Shown piece after piece: positions 16,032 to 24,108 of a DNA stretch of 64,000 nucleotides (position 1 is the first letter of the stretch; the number at the start of each line of letters is the position of its first letter). The stretch comes from Methanobacterium_D sp040373355 (GTDB taxonomy: Archaea > Methanobacteriota > Methanobacteria > Methanobacteriales > Methanobacteriaceae): the NCBI RefSeq assembly GCF_047495555.1, contig NZ_CP166866.1, positions 310,001 to 374,000 on the forward strand, written 5' to 3'. The notes under the pieces are model-generated. The model was not told the origin of the DNA, searched no databases, and was given only the letters and a program-made list of their open reading frames with translations. The position numbers were made by a program, and so were the translations under genes.

Positions 16032-16712
16032 CTATCCCCATTTTTCTTTGAATATTTTTAACGCTTCTACTATATCTTCAAGCTTTTCTGGAGGTAATCC
16101 AATTATAACTTCTTCATCAGCTATTTCTGCAAATTTACGTGACCCATTACATCCAAGAGTCATATTTGGAATTCCCCTCTCTTTTACAGCTGCAACTGCA
16201 TCTGCACATACTGATTGTATTCCAGAATAATCGTTGGAAATTCTACCGCCTTTTTTACGTAAATAAGCTTGAGAAACTTTTAGCGCCTGTTTAGGAGTAA
16301 GAATTAAAACTATAACATCGGGATCAAATTCTGCACATTCTAAAGGCGCATAAAGAGATGCATAATATTTTTCTTCAACTTTAGGTATTGCATTTACTGT
16401 ATCTCGTGCACCTTCAGAGGTTTCGAAGTTTCCGAGTTTATAGTACATTCCTCCTGATGCAACATTTTCTGGAAGAGCTTCAATTCCCATAACTCCTGCT
16501 CCGCCCTTACATAGATGTTCCTCAGAAGTTGCATAACCTTTATTTCCCTTTAACCTTGCATCCTGAACAAATTCACAATGTCTTTTCTTTTCCCCTACTT
16601 TTTCATAATCCTCTGGTATTTCTTCAGCATTTTTAACAAGTTTTACTGCTACTGGACTACCTTTTAGTCCGATAAGTTCATTTAATTCTTTTACTAAATC
16701 TCCATAGCTCAT
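16032..16712 (-). CDS. DUF169 family protein
   Basis: A 226-residue protein of the DUF169 family, common in methanogens and anaerobes. It is recognised by LKGSPVAVKLV at the start, CEFVQDAR with conserved Cys near residue 46, the EEHLCKGGAGVMGIE segment near 65, and the late NMTLGCNGSRKFAEI and EEVIIGLPPEKL. Function is unknown; conserved cysteines suggest metal or thiol chemistry. It heads the three-gene operon with the sulfurtransferase fusion and the small membrane protein. GGAGGATCC lies before the ATG. The promoter region holds two direct TTATAGTATAACTA repeats, probable targets of the divergent regulator. Confidence 0.85.
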   Translation of the reverse strand: MSYGDLVKELNELIGLKGSPVAVKLVKNAEEIPEDYEKVGEKKRHCEFVQDARLKGNKGYATSEEHLCKGGAGVMGIEALPENVASGGMYYKLGNFETSEGARDTVNAIPKVEEKYYASLYAPLECAEFDPDVIVLILTPKQALKVSQAYLRKKGGRISNDYSGIQSVCADAVAAVKERGIPNMTLGCNGSRKFAEIADEEVIIGLPPEKLEDIVEALKIFKEKWG

Positions 16713-16746
16713 TTTGGATCCTCCAGTTAAATGATAATAATATACT

Positions 16747-16778
16747 TTATAGTATAACTATACCTTATAGTATAACTA
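16747..16778. promoter_or_regulatory. Direct operator repeats before the DUF169 operon
   Basis: The 14-mer TTATAGTATAACTA occurs twice, at 16747-16760 and 16765-16778, 18 bases apart. It contains the half-site TAGTATAA that also builds the perfect palindrome before the divergent regulator gene (16868-16885). The repeats lie 35-66 bases upstream of the DUF169 start codon, overlapping the probable promoter. Confidence 0.65.
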
Positions 16779-16867
16779 ATAGTATTTAAACTTTACCCAA
16801 ATACAATAAAATATGTAGAATAAACAAAAATAAAAGATTAAATGATAATATTTATAAGGTTGATGTT

Positions 16868-16885
16868 TTATACTATATAGTATAA
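16868..16885. promoter_or_regulatory. Perfect TAGTATAA palindrome before the HTH-PAS-GAF regulator
   Basis: TTATACTATATAGTATAA is an 18-base perfect palindrome ending 15 bases before the regulator's start codon. Its half-site matches the two direct repeats before the divergent operon. This arrangement fits autoregulation plus control of the neighbour by the same protein. The alternative is an unusually symmetrical TATA element. Confidence 0.6.
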
Positions 16886-16900
16886 GTTTGAGTTGATAAC

Positions 16901-18541
16901 ATGGAAGAATTATCCAATACTGAACGGCTGATAGTATCATATATAAAATCTCATCCACCCGAAGAATGCATGCTGGATAAAATAACCAGGGGTACGGGCA
17001 GAAGCAGGGCAACTGTGCTTAAATATTTAGATATACTACATGCAAAAGGCATTTTAAGCTATAAATTTGTTGGAAGAAGTAAATTATGGTATTTAAGTCA
17101 AGATAAAGGCATTGCAGGAGATATAATAGTTGAAAGTAAAGAAACACTTGAAGATTCAGATGAACTGGTATCCTCAGTATCTAAGCTTCATTGTTTAATT
17201 TCAGAACAAATAATGCTTAAAGAGTTAATTGATAAAGCAGATACCATTATATTTACTATTGATACTCAAATGAACATAATAACAACCAATAGTACATTTG
17301 AAACTTTTTTTAGGGATTCCTATAACCTTAAAGATATACTTGATAACAAACAACAGCAATTAATTGAAAATGCTGTGCAATCATTAAAATCTAAAAACAG
17401 TTTATCTATAGAAATAGATTTGATGGAAAAAAATGGAGTATTCCGACCATATCATATATCAATGCAGCCAATAATAGATAAAAAGAATAATATTATCGGT
17501 ATGTCCTTTATTGGAAAGGAAATTTCAAGCTCTAAAAGAACAAAACGTGACTTGGAAACGCTCTTATCAATATTTCAAGTAGCAGATTCTTCAGAAAATG
17601 AAGAAAATGTAATAAATGAAATAAAAGACATTATAAATACTTTCATTCCGTATAAATACTTTGATATATTCTTAAAAGATGGAAAAAGATTTTATTCGGC
17701 CTACAAAACATATGGAATATCTTCAATAACAGACAATAATATACCCGATTATATCAGCGCATTTATAGAAAAAAGCATGGATTCAATGGAAACAATAACT
17801 ACTAAAGCCGGTGATTATTCTCTTGAAGCAATTAAATCTAATTTAAATGATAATTCATTATCTATGGCTATTTCTATACCACTTATAGAAGAAGAAAAAG
17901 CAAGAGGGGCCATATTATTATTAACTACCAGGGATTCTGTTAGTTCTGTCAGTGTTGAAAATGTTGAAATAGCTGCGGATGAACTATCAAGCTATCTAAA
18001 AATACAGAGGCTAACCCATGAGCGGGAAGAGTTTGCAAATACTTTAATTGCCATGAATAAAGTCTCCAGCGTAATTAACTCATCTGAAGTTGAAGAGGAA
18101 ATGCTTGAAAGAGCAGTATCTGCAGTTATAAACTCTCTTGGATTCGATATGGGCTGTATTTATCTAAGTGATGAAGATGAAGAACTATCGCTTAGAGTAC
18201 AAAAAAATCTGCCAGAAAGTCTTAAAAACATGTGTATAGAAGGAAGATTCAAGGATCTCTTTACTAAAACACTTGAAAAAGAGAATATATTCTACATAAC
18301 GCCAGAAGTAGAAGAATATGAGTTCCTTGAACCAGCTATTAAATCAAATGGCATTAAAACCCTTTTAATATTGCCCATAAAAAATGGTGAAGATATCATT
18401 GGCCTTTTAAATATGGGAAGCAATCAAATAAAAGCATACAACGAAATTAGCCTTGAAAATCTAAGTTCAATAGGTTTACAACTTGGTGTCGCACTTGAAA
18501 GGTCAAGACTTGCCATTAAACTTAAAAATACAGAAATTTAA
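16901..18541 (+). CDS. HTH-PAS-GAF-GAF transcriptional regulator
   Basis: A 546-residue predicted sensor-regulator. Residues 1-75 are a winged helix-turn-helix (NTERLIVSYIKSHPPEECML, then SRATVLKYLDILHAKGILSY). Residues about 105-205 form a PAS domain (ADTIIFTIDTQMNIITTNST). Two GAF-like domains follow at about 210-365 and 375-543 (LGFDMGCIYLSDEDEE, then ILPIKNGEDIIGLLNMGS). It has no kinase domain or receiver, so it probably binds DNA directly in response to a ligand or redox signal. It is divergent from the DUF169-TusA/DsrE operon, with shared TAGTATAA sites in the intergenic region. The signal is unknown. Confidence 0.85.
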   Translation: MEELSNTERLIVSYIKSHPPEECMLDKITRGTGRSRATVLKYLDILHAKGILSYKFVGRSKLWYLSQDKGIAGDIIVESKETLEDSDELVSSVSKLHCLISEQIMLKELIDKADTIIFTIDTQMNIITTNSTFETFFRDSYNLKDILDNKQQQLIENAVQSLKSKNSLSIEIDLMEKNGVFRPYHISMQPIIDKKNNIIGMSFIGKEISSSKRTKRDLETLLSIFQVADSSENEENVINEIKDIINTFIPYKYFDIFLKDGKRFYSAYKTYGISSITDNNIPDYISAFIEKSMDSMETITTKAGDYSLEAIKSNLNDNSLSMAISIPLIEEEKARGAILLLTTRDSVSSVSVENVEIAADELSSYLKIQRLTHEREEFANTLIAMNKVSSVINSSEVEEEMLERAVSAVINSLGFDMGCIYLSDEDEELSLRVQKNLPESLKNMCIEGRFKDLFTKTLEKENIFYITPEVEEYEFLEPAIKSNGIKTLLILPIKNGEDIIGLLNMGSNQIKAYNEISLENLSSIGLQLGVALERSRLAIKLKNTEI

Positions 18542-18622
18542 TTGTTTATTAATTAAATTTTATTAAAATATTCCAAAAATAATTAAATCAGTACCAACAA
18601 AAGTTTAATTGGAGGATTTATT

Positions 18623-19084
18623 ATGGAAGTAAAAGAAAAAAGGTTACAAGATACACAAGTTGCTTTTATAAGATATAGAGGCCCTTATGATAAGATTCCA
18701 GAACTTATAAGTGAAGTAGTAGAATGGGTTATGAACAAGGACCTTAATATGACTGGAACAATTTACGGGGCTTATTTTAACCGTCCGGACGATGTACCAC
18801 CCGAACAACTTTTTTATGAAATAGGTGCTTCATTTGAAGGTAATGCCCGAGACGAAGGAAATGTTCAGGTCAAAATAATTCCAGAACATACTGTTGTTGC
18901 AACCATGCATAAAGGTCCTTATGACCAGGTTGGTCCAGTAATTGAGGGATTAGCTAAATATGCTGTTGAAAATGGTTATGATATAATTGGACCTGTTACA
19001 GAGGTTTATTTAAATAATCCTAACGAAGTAGAACCTGAAAAGCTACTTACAGAAGTACAGTTTCCTGTAATTAAAATAGGATAA
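18623..19084 (+). CDS. GyrI-like effector-binding domain protein (second copy)
   Basis: A 153-residue paralogue of the protein at 14367-14825, with the same two-repeat GyrI-like fold. Shared landmarks are RGPYDKIPEL, FYEIGASFEG, HKGPYDQVGPV and TEVYLNNPNEVEPEKLLTEV. It starts 81 bases after the HTH-PAS-GAF regulator on the same strand, with its own GGAGGATTTATT Shine-Dalgarno. It could supply ligand binding related to that regulator, but this is only suggested by position. Confidence 0.8.
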   Translation: MEVKEKRLQDTQVAFIRYRGPYDKIPELISEVVEWVMNKDLNMTGTIYGAYFNRPDDVPPEQLFYEIGASFEGNARDEGNVQVKIIPEHTVVATMHKGPYDQVGPVIEGLAKYAVENGYDIIGPVTEVYLNNPNEVEPEKLLTEVQFPVIKIG

Positions 19085-19103
19085 TAAAAACCTATTTTTA
19101 TTT

Positions 19104-19907
19104 TTAGTGGTGAAAATACATCTTCCACTCTAAACTTTCATTTTTACAGTATTGAATTATTTCTTCTTCAACAACATCCCAATAGATACTATTTTTAGAA
19201 TAAATTTCTTTATATTCTTGAACTAAATCTGGATGCTTATCTCCTAAAAATCGCTTTACAGCTCCCCAAACAGTCCCCGCCACATTTAAATTCTCAAACA
19301 TAAAATAATCAGCGTAATTTCTTGTATTTTCAATTATATCTTTCCAATCAGTTAAAAAAGGTAAAATAGGGCTTATAAAGACATAGGTTTTAATTCCAAC
19401 CTCATGAATCTCTTTTAATGCATTGATTCTATTTTCAACAGGGGATGCTGCTGGTTCAACTTCATTTCTTATTTTTTCATCCAGTGTTGAGAATGAAAAA
19501 CCAATTTCTGATGTTTTAAATTGTTTTATTAAGTCAATATCTCTTAAAATTAAATCAGATTTTGTAAGAATTCCTAAAGCTGGCTTCAATGGGATTAATT
19601 TCTCTATTATTTGACGCGTTAACTGATATTTACGTTCAAGAGGTAAATAAGGATCAGTAACTGAAGATAAAAAGATATATTTATCTTTATATTTAGTAGC
19701 TTTTTTAGGAATTAAATCAGGAGCATTTATTTTAACATCCAAAAACTCTCCCCATTCTTCTCCATGCCCTGTAAATCTTTTCATAAACCGTGCATAACAG
19801 AATACACAAGAATGAATGCAACCTACATAAGGGTTTATAACATAATCTGCAATAGGAATCCTTGTTTTCGATAAAATAGATTTTGCTTCAATTTCTTTAA
19901 CTTTCAT
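19104..19907 (-). CDS. Radical SAM protein, spore photoproduct lyase-like (SplB family)
   Basis: A 267-residue radical SAM enzyme. The cluster-binding motif is CIHSCVFCYARF near residue 30, in the CxxxCxxC form. PYVGC precedes it and SSVTDPYLPLERKYQLTR follows, as in the Rv2578c/SplB-like family. The family is related to spore photoproduct lyase, but archaeal members are of unknown substrate; DNA repair is one possibility. It is convergent with the preceding GyrI-like gene, only 19 bases between stop codons. Length is normal. Confidence 0.8.
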   Translation of the reverse strand: MKVKEIEAKSILSKTRIPIADYVINPYVGCIHSCVFCYARFMKRFTGHGEEWGEFLDVKINAPDLIPKKATKYKDKYIFLSSVTDPYLPLERKYQLTRQIIEKLIPLKPALGILTKSDLILRDIDLIKQFKTSEIGFSFSTLDEKIRNEVEPAASPVENRINALKEIHEVGIKTYVFISPILPFLTDWKDIIENTRNYADYFMFENLNVAGTVWGAVKRFLGDKHPDLVQEYKEIYSKNSIYWDVVEEEIIQYCKNESLEWKMYFHH

Positions 19908-20240
19908 GTAAAAGTCCTAATTTGTTTATTTATAATTTGTAATTCATACTTGTTTAATTTCACTACAAAATTTATCTGATCTTTTGGAAAGTAATTAACT
20001 TCTATCACCAAATTTAACCTTTTAAGTTTATTAAAGCATTATACAATGGATTTATGAGTTTTATAGCTTTATTAATTATAGATAGGATTTACCATACTTT
20101 TTTATATAACTTATTAAATTTTCACGATTTTTATCAGCATATATTGCACTCTTTATCAGATAAACCTCTCTTAATTTTACAAGATAACATGAGATGTTAA
20201 GCTTTAAAAAAATTGTTTATTATTTTATTAAAAACCAATA

Positions 20241-20272
20241 ATTACTTATTATGTATTAACATAATAAGTAAT
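20241..20272. promoter_or_regulatory. 13-bp perfect inverted repeat upstream of the deacetylase gene
   Basis: ATTACTTATTATG and its exact complement flank a 6-base loop (TATTAA). It lies about 140-170 bases before the exported deacetylase start. It has no following T run, so it is more likely an operator or structured leader element than a terminator. A smaller TAGTAT-ATA-ATACTA inverted repeat occurs at 20296-20310. Confidence 0.5.
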
Positions 20273-20351
20273 ATGAATGAGGTAATACTCCATTATAGTA
20301 TATAATACTAAATTACTGGAATATTCCCATTTAAAATCTAATCTCTTTAAT

Positions 20352-20385
20352 GAACCAAATACTTAATTAAATTAAGTATTTGTTC
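20352..20385. promoter_or_regulatory. 15-bp inverted repeat directly before the deacetylase ribosome-binding site
   Basis: GAAC(C)AAATACTTAAT pairs with ATTAAGTATTTGTTC across a 3-base loop, with one bulged C. It ends 17 bases before the Shine-Dalgarno AGGAGGTG. In RNA it would be a stable hairpin immediately upstream of the ribosome-binding site; in DNA it would be a good dimeric operator. Either would influence expression of the wall enzyme. Confidence 0.55.
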
Positions 20386-20414
20386 AAAAAGAGTGTTATT
20401 TAGGAGGTGTATAT

Positions 20415-22205
20415 ATCAAAAAACATGTCGTTTATAGTAAATTTACAAAATCGAGACATAAAAATAAACAAGTTATTTGTTTGTTGTTATTTATTTTAGC
20501 ATTTGGTTTATGTATTAGTGGAGTTTCTGCGGCTGATACTGACAGTAATATCCAAAACATAAATGATCAAAATAATGCTAATACCCAAGAATCAATCACT
20601 CAGCCATCAAATGAGCCTGATACACCAGATTTATCTTCAGGAACAACGCCTCCAGAAGAAACCAGTACTAATGATGGATCTAATTCTGCCAATAGTATAG
20701 CACCAACTGATAGTTCAAGCTTAAATCAAGCATCAGGTGACAGTAATGCTTTAGTTGTAGCAAATAATACGACTAAAAATCCGGAGATAATTATAACCTT
20801 TGATGATTCATATGAATCTGTATATACCGTTGCATACCCAATAATGCAACAACACGGAATTAAAGGGACAGTATATATTGTTCCTGCATGGATAGGATCT
20901 CCAGGACATTTAACCGTAGAACAACTTACTGAACTACATAATGCAGGCTGGATAATTGCAAACCATTCATGGGACCATCCTCTTCTACCAGAATTAACTA
21001 AAGAACAAATAACTAATGAACTTCAAACAGCCATAACTTGGCTTAAAAATAATGGATTCGAAGACGGTGCATATCACGTTGCATATCCATATGGTGGGTA
21101 CAATGCTACGGTGTTACAAGTATGTAATGAATTAGGAATAAAAACCGCACGAACAGTTATTTGGGGAGCTATCTCTATTAATGGTGATTTACTTCCATAT
21201 GGAGGATCCTTAGATTATTTACAGCTTCCAACTATACTCTTCAGAAACGACACTACAACAGTTCAGTGGAAAGGGACTGTTGATGAAACAATAGCACTAA
21301 AAGAAACATCTATTATACTACTACATAATATTGTTACAGGTAATCCTGAACTAATTGAAGATGTTACTGAATCTACTTTTAGAGCATTTATAGAATATAT
21401 AGCTCAAACTGAAGTTAAAACCTTAACCATAAATGAATGGTACAATAAAGTTACAGATACAATAGCTCCAACAGTAAACGCAACTACTGCTGGTGGATTA
21501 TATAACACCACTCAAAATGTAATTCTAGCTGCAAACGAAGCCGCAATTATTTATTACACAACAGATAACTCAACTCCAACAACTAGCAGCACAAAATACA
21601 CAAACCCAATAACAATAAGCATAAACACAATATTAAAGTTCTTTGCAGTAGATAATGCAGGAAATCCATCTTCAGTTTATACAGAAAACTATATCATAGA
21701 TACAATAATTCCCACATTAGTTGCAACTCCTGTAGGTGGAGATTATTACGCTCCTCAAAACGTGGTTTTAGCGGCAAGTGAAATATCATCTATCTATTAT
21801 ACATTAGACGGAACAGACCCAACAACAAGTAGCAACAAATATCAAGGACCAGTTAATGTAGGTACTTCTAAAACATTAAAATTCAGAGCTATTGATGAAG
21901 CAGGCAATTCTTCACCAATATATACTGAAAATTACAGAATATTCAAATCAGAACCTTACAGCTATGTTGTTCCAGTTCCAGACAGACAAGTGTGGTATAA
22001 GGTATCCTATAAAAAATGGTACAAATACCGTGGGAAATGGAGATACAAAACGGTTTATGTTAAAATGAAACAATGGTACAAAAAGTTGTACAAATACAGA
22101 GGAAAATGGAGATACAAATGGAGATACAAATGGGTTAACAAATGGGCTTCTTACTGGTTGTGGAAAAATGAAACCCGATGGAATACTAAATATGTTTTAA
22201 CATAG
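20415..22205 (+). CDS. Exported polysaccharide deacetylase with CHB repeats and aromatic-basic tail
   Basis: A predicted secreted enzyme of about 596 residues. Order: signal peptide with KKHVVYSK...HKNK and a hydrophobic core ending GVSAA; Ser/Thr/Asn-rich linker; NodB-type deacetylase (about 122-345) with TFDDS, NHSWDHP and PYGGYN, the metal-binding and catalytic motifs; two chitobiase-C-terminal-like beta domains (IYYTTDNSTPTTSS, IYYTLDGTDPTTSS); and a tail of about 80 residues dominated by Trp, Tyr, Lys and Arg. The start is unusual. No ATG, GTG or TTG is in frame after AGGAGGTG (20402-20409), but ATC at 20415 lies 5 bases after it and gives a full signal peptide. A TTG at 20481 has no ribosome site and would remove the basic N-region. 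It probably trims pseudomurein or surface glycan. Confidence 0.85.
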   Translation: MKKHVVYSKFTKSRHKNKQVICLLLFILAFGLCISGVSAADTDSNIQNINDQNNANTQESITQPSNEPDTPDLSSGTTPPEETSTNDGSNSANSIAPTDSSSLNQASGDSNALVVANNTTKNPEIIITFDDSYESVYTVAYPIMQQHGIKGTVYIVPAWIGSPGHLTVEQLTELHNAGWIIANHSWDHPLLPELTKEQITNELQTAITWLKNNGFEDGAYHVAYPYGGYNATVLQVCNELGIKTARTVIWGAISINGDLLPYGGSLDYLQLPTILFRNDTTTVQWKGTVDETIALKETSIILLHNIVTGNPELIEDVTESTFRAFIEYIAQTEVKTLTINEWYNKVTDTIAPTVNATTAGGLYNTTQNVILAANEAAIIYYTTDNSTPTTSSTKYTNPITISINTILKFFAVDNAGNPSSVYTENYIIDTIIPTLVATPVGGDYYAPQNVVLAASEISSIYYTLDGTDPTTSSNKYQGPVNVGTSKTLKFRAIDEAGNSSPIYTENYRIFKSEPYSYVVPVPDRQVWYKVSYKKWYKYRGKWRYKTVYVKMKQWYKKLYKYRGKWRYKWRYKWVNKWASYWLWKNETRWNTKYVLT

Positions 22206-22240
22206 TTTCTCTTTTTGAGAAACCAACTTTTTTTATTTTT
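22205..22240 (+). terminator. Hairpin plus T-run terminator
   Basis: GTTTCTC and GAGAAAC form a 7-bp stem with a 5-T loop starting at the last base of the deacetylase stop codon. It is followed after a few bases by a long T tract (22228-22240). This looks like a classic end-of-gene signal. Confidence 0.6.
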
Positions 22241-22447
22241 GATATTAAACAATCATTTTATAAGACAATAATATAAGAGTTCATCCTAGGAACTTAGTCC
22301 TCTTTTTTAATTAACTACAAAATAAAAATGCATTAATGTAGTCCACATAAGGCCCTAATTGAAATCCTGCTGATAAAATGGGACTTTATTTCTCTAATTT
22401 TATGTTTTTATATATTAAAGAAAAACTTATTCACAGGAGGTAATTAT

Positions 22448-22909
22448 TTGAATAAAATATCCATTAAAGAATTAAAGACTAAAACTGAATTAGTATATAA
22501 TTTATTATTTTTAGCAGATTCTTCTAAAGATGCTGTTGAGGATTATATTAACCGAGGGAGATGTTATGGTGCATATATTGACCAAACTATAGTTGGAGTT
22601 TATGTTCTTTTAAAAACAAGACCATTTACAATGGAACTTGTAAATATTGCGGTTAAAAAAGAGTTCCAGAATCAAGGAATTGGAAAAAAAATGGTTTTAG
22701 ATGCCATAGATAAATCCAGATTAACGAATGCAAAAATACTAGAGGTTAGCACAGGAAATTGTGGCATTTCCCAAATTGCATTATATCAAAAATGCGGTTT
22801 TAGGATTACTAGCATTGATCGTGACTTCTTTAAACTTCGTTGCCCCGAAAAAATAGTAGAAAATGGTATTGAATGTCTAGATATGATTAGGTTGAGTATT
22901 GATTTGTAA
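22448..22909 (+). CDS. GNAT family N-acetyltransferase
   Basis: A 153-residue GNAT acetyltransferase. The acetyl-CoA-binding motif A is clear: VNIAVKKEFQNQGIGKKMV, with Q-x-x-G-I-G-K, near residues 62-85. SQIALYQKCGFRITSIDRDFF is the typical motif B. The substrate cannot be read from sequence. The start is TTG with a strong AGGAGGTAATTA before it. It is a single gene, convergent with the SepCysS gene. Confidence 0.85.
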   Translation: MNKISIKELKTKTELVYNLLFLADSSKDAVEDYINRGRCYGAYIDQTIVGVYVLLKTRPFTMELVNIAVKKEFQNQGIGKKMVLDAIDKSRLTNAKILEVSTGNCGISQIALYQKCGFRITSIDRDFFKLRCPEKIVENGIECLDMIRLSIDL

Positions 22910-22940
22910 CTTTTTACTTTAGATCTAAAAAGATAAATGA

Positions 22941-24080
22941 TTATTCTCTATATTCATCTACTATTTCTTTAAAAGAGTCAGCAATGTAATCAACCTGTTC
23001 CTGACTGAATCCATAAGTACTGCATTTAAACCATTTGGTTTGTCCACGTTTAATTCCAACAATATTCCTCTTTTTAAGCTCTTCATAAAGGAAAAAACCC
23101 CTTCGAGGGTGTTTTTCAGCAATTTTATCGAAAATTAGAGTTTCAAATCTAGTCAGATCATGATCTTTTGGTCGAGTTCCAACTTGAGTTATTCCTTCAA
23201 TTTCTTCCATTTGCTTTACAAAATCACGAGTTTTTTCTACTTCTTTGTCCCAATTATTGACCCTCTCTATAACATGAGGGAATGATGCCATCAATGTTGC
23301 TATTGGTGCACCCCTACTTGTACATCCAAGCATTTCAAGTTCCTTAACTTTATGCCTTTTAGATAATTTAAGTACAGTTTCAGCATATTCATCGCTTAAT
23401 CCAAGAACACCAATAGGACCTGATGCCGCCATACTTTTATGGCCACTTCCAACTACAAAATCCATATTCATTGATTTAGCATCTATTGGAAGCCTTCCCA
23501 TTGAATAAGCACAGTTCAAAATTATAGGAATTCCTGCATTGTGTGCAACTTTTCCTATTTCTTTTGCATCAGTAAGATTACCGTAATTACCGTCAACATG
23601 AGTAAGTAAAGCCAATTTAACATCTATTCCGTTATCAATAGCATTTTCAAGAGTTTCCCGATATTTTTCAGGTGTTATTTTGTATTCAGGATTCATGGAA
23701 TTTGGAACTTCAATCATTTCAAGCTTATTTCGCTCAGCAGCTACATGTGTTGTATAATGTGCATTTCCATCAACAATTATAGTGTCTCCAGGTTCGCATA
23801 AAGCATGCATTATTGCAAATTTACTTTCTCTTGCTCCATGAGTTGTCCTTGCATGATCAACATTTAAAAATTTGGCCAAATCATCTAAAAATCCAGTAAT
23901 TGAAGGATTTGGTATTTGATCAAGCCTTCCTGCACAGTAATCACATACGCTGTAACCATCAGAATATTCCATTAAAGCTTCTCTTGCTTCTAATGGCAGT
24001 ACTCCGCCCCTTTGTAGTGGGTTTAAGTTTAAATTATCCTTTTCTGTGCTCCTTGTAAGCCCGTAATCTCCGCATTCCAT
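22941..24080 (-). CDS. pscS: O-phosphoseryl-tRNA:Cys-tRNA synthase (SepCysS)
   Basis: A 379-residue PLP enzyme that converts phosphoserine on tRNA-Cys to cysteine, the second step of tRNA-dependent cysteine synthesis in methanogens. The PLP lysine is Lys215 in GSGHKSMAASGPIG. The three catalytic cysteines known from the family are present: Cys46 and Cys49 (SVCDYCAGR) and Cys253 (LGCTSRG). Length is normal. It is followed upstream by trxB, gatE and gatD on the same strand, clustering with another indirect aminoacylation pathway; the reductase could help with its persulfide or disulfide chemistry. GGTGAATTAA precedes the ATG. SepRS is not in the window. Confidence 0.95.
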   Translation of the reverse strand: MECGDYGLTRSTEKDNLNLNPLQRGGVLPLEAREALMEYSDGYSVCDYCAGRLDQIPNPSITGFLDDLAKFLNVDHARTTHGARESKFAIMHALCEPGDTIIVDGNAHYTTHVAAERNKLEMIEVPNSMNPEYKITPEKYRETLENAIDNGIDVKLALLTHVDGNYGNLTDAKEIGKVAHNAGIPIILNCAYSMGRLPIDAKSMNMDFVVGSGHKSMAASGPIGVLGLSDEYAETVLKLSKRHKVKELEMLGCTSRGAPIATLMASFPHVIERVNNWDKEVEKTRDFVKQMEEIEGITQVGTRPKDHDLTRFETLIFDKIAEKHPRRGFFLYEELKKRNIVGIKRGQTKWFKCSTYGFSQEQVDYIADSFKEIVDEYRE

Positions 24081-24108
24081 TTAATTCACCATAATAATAA
24101 TTATATTT

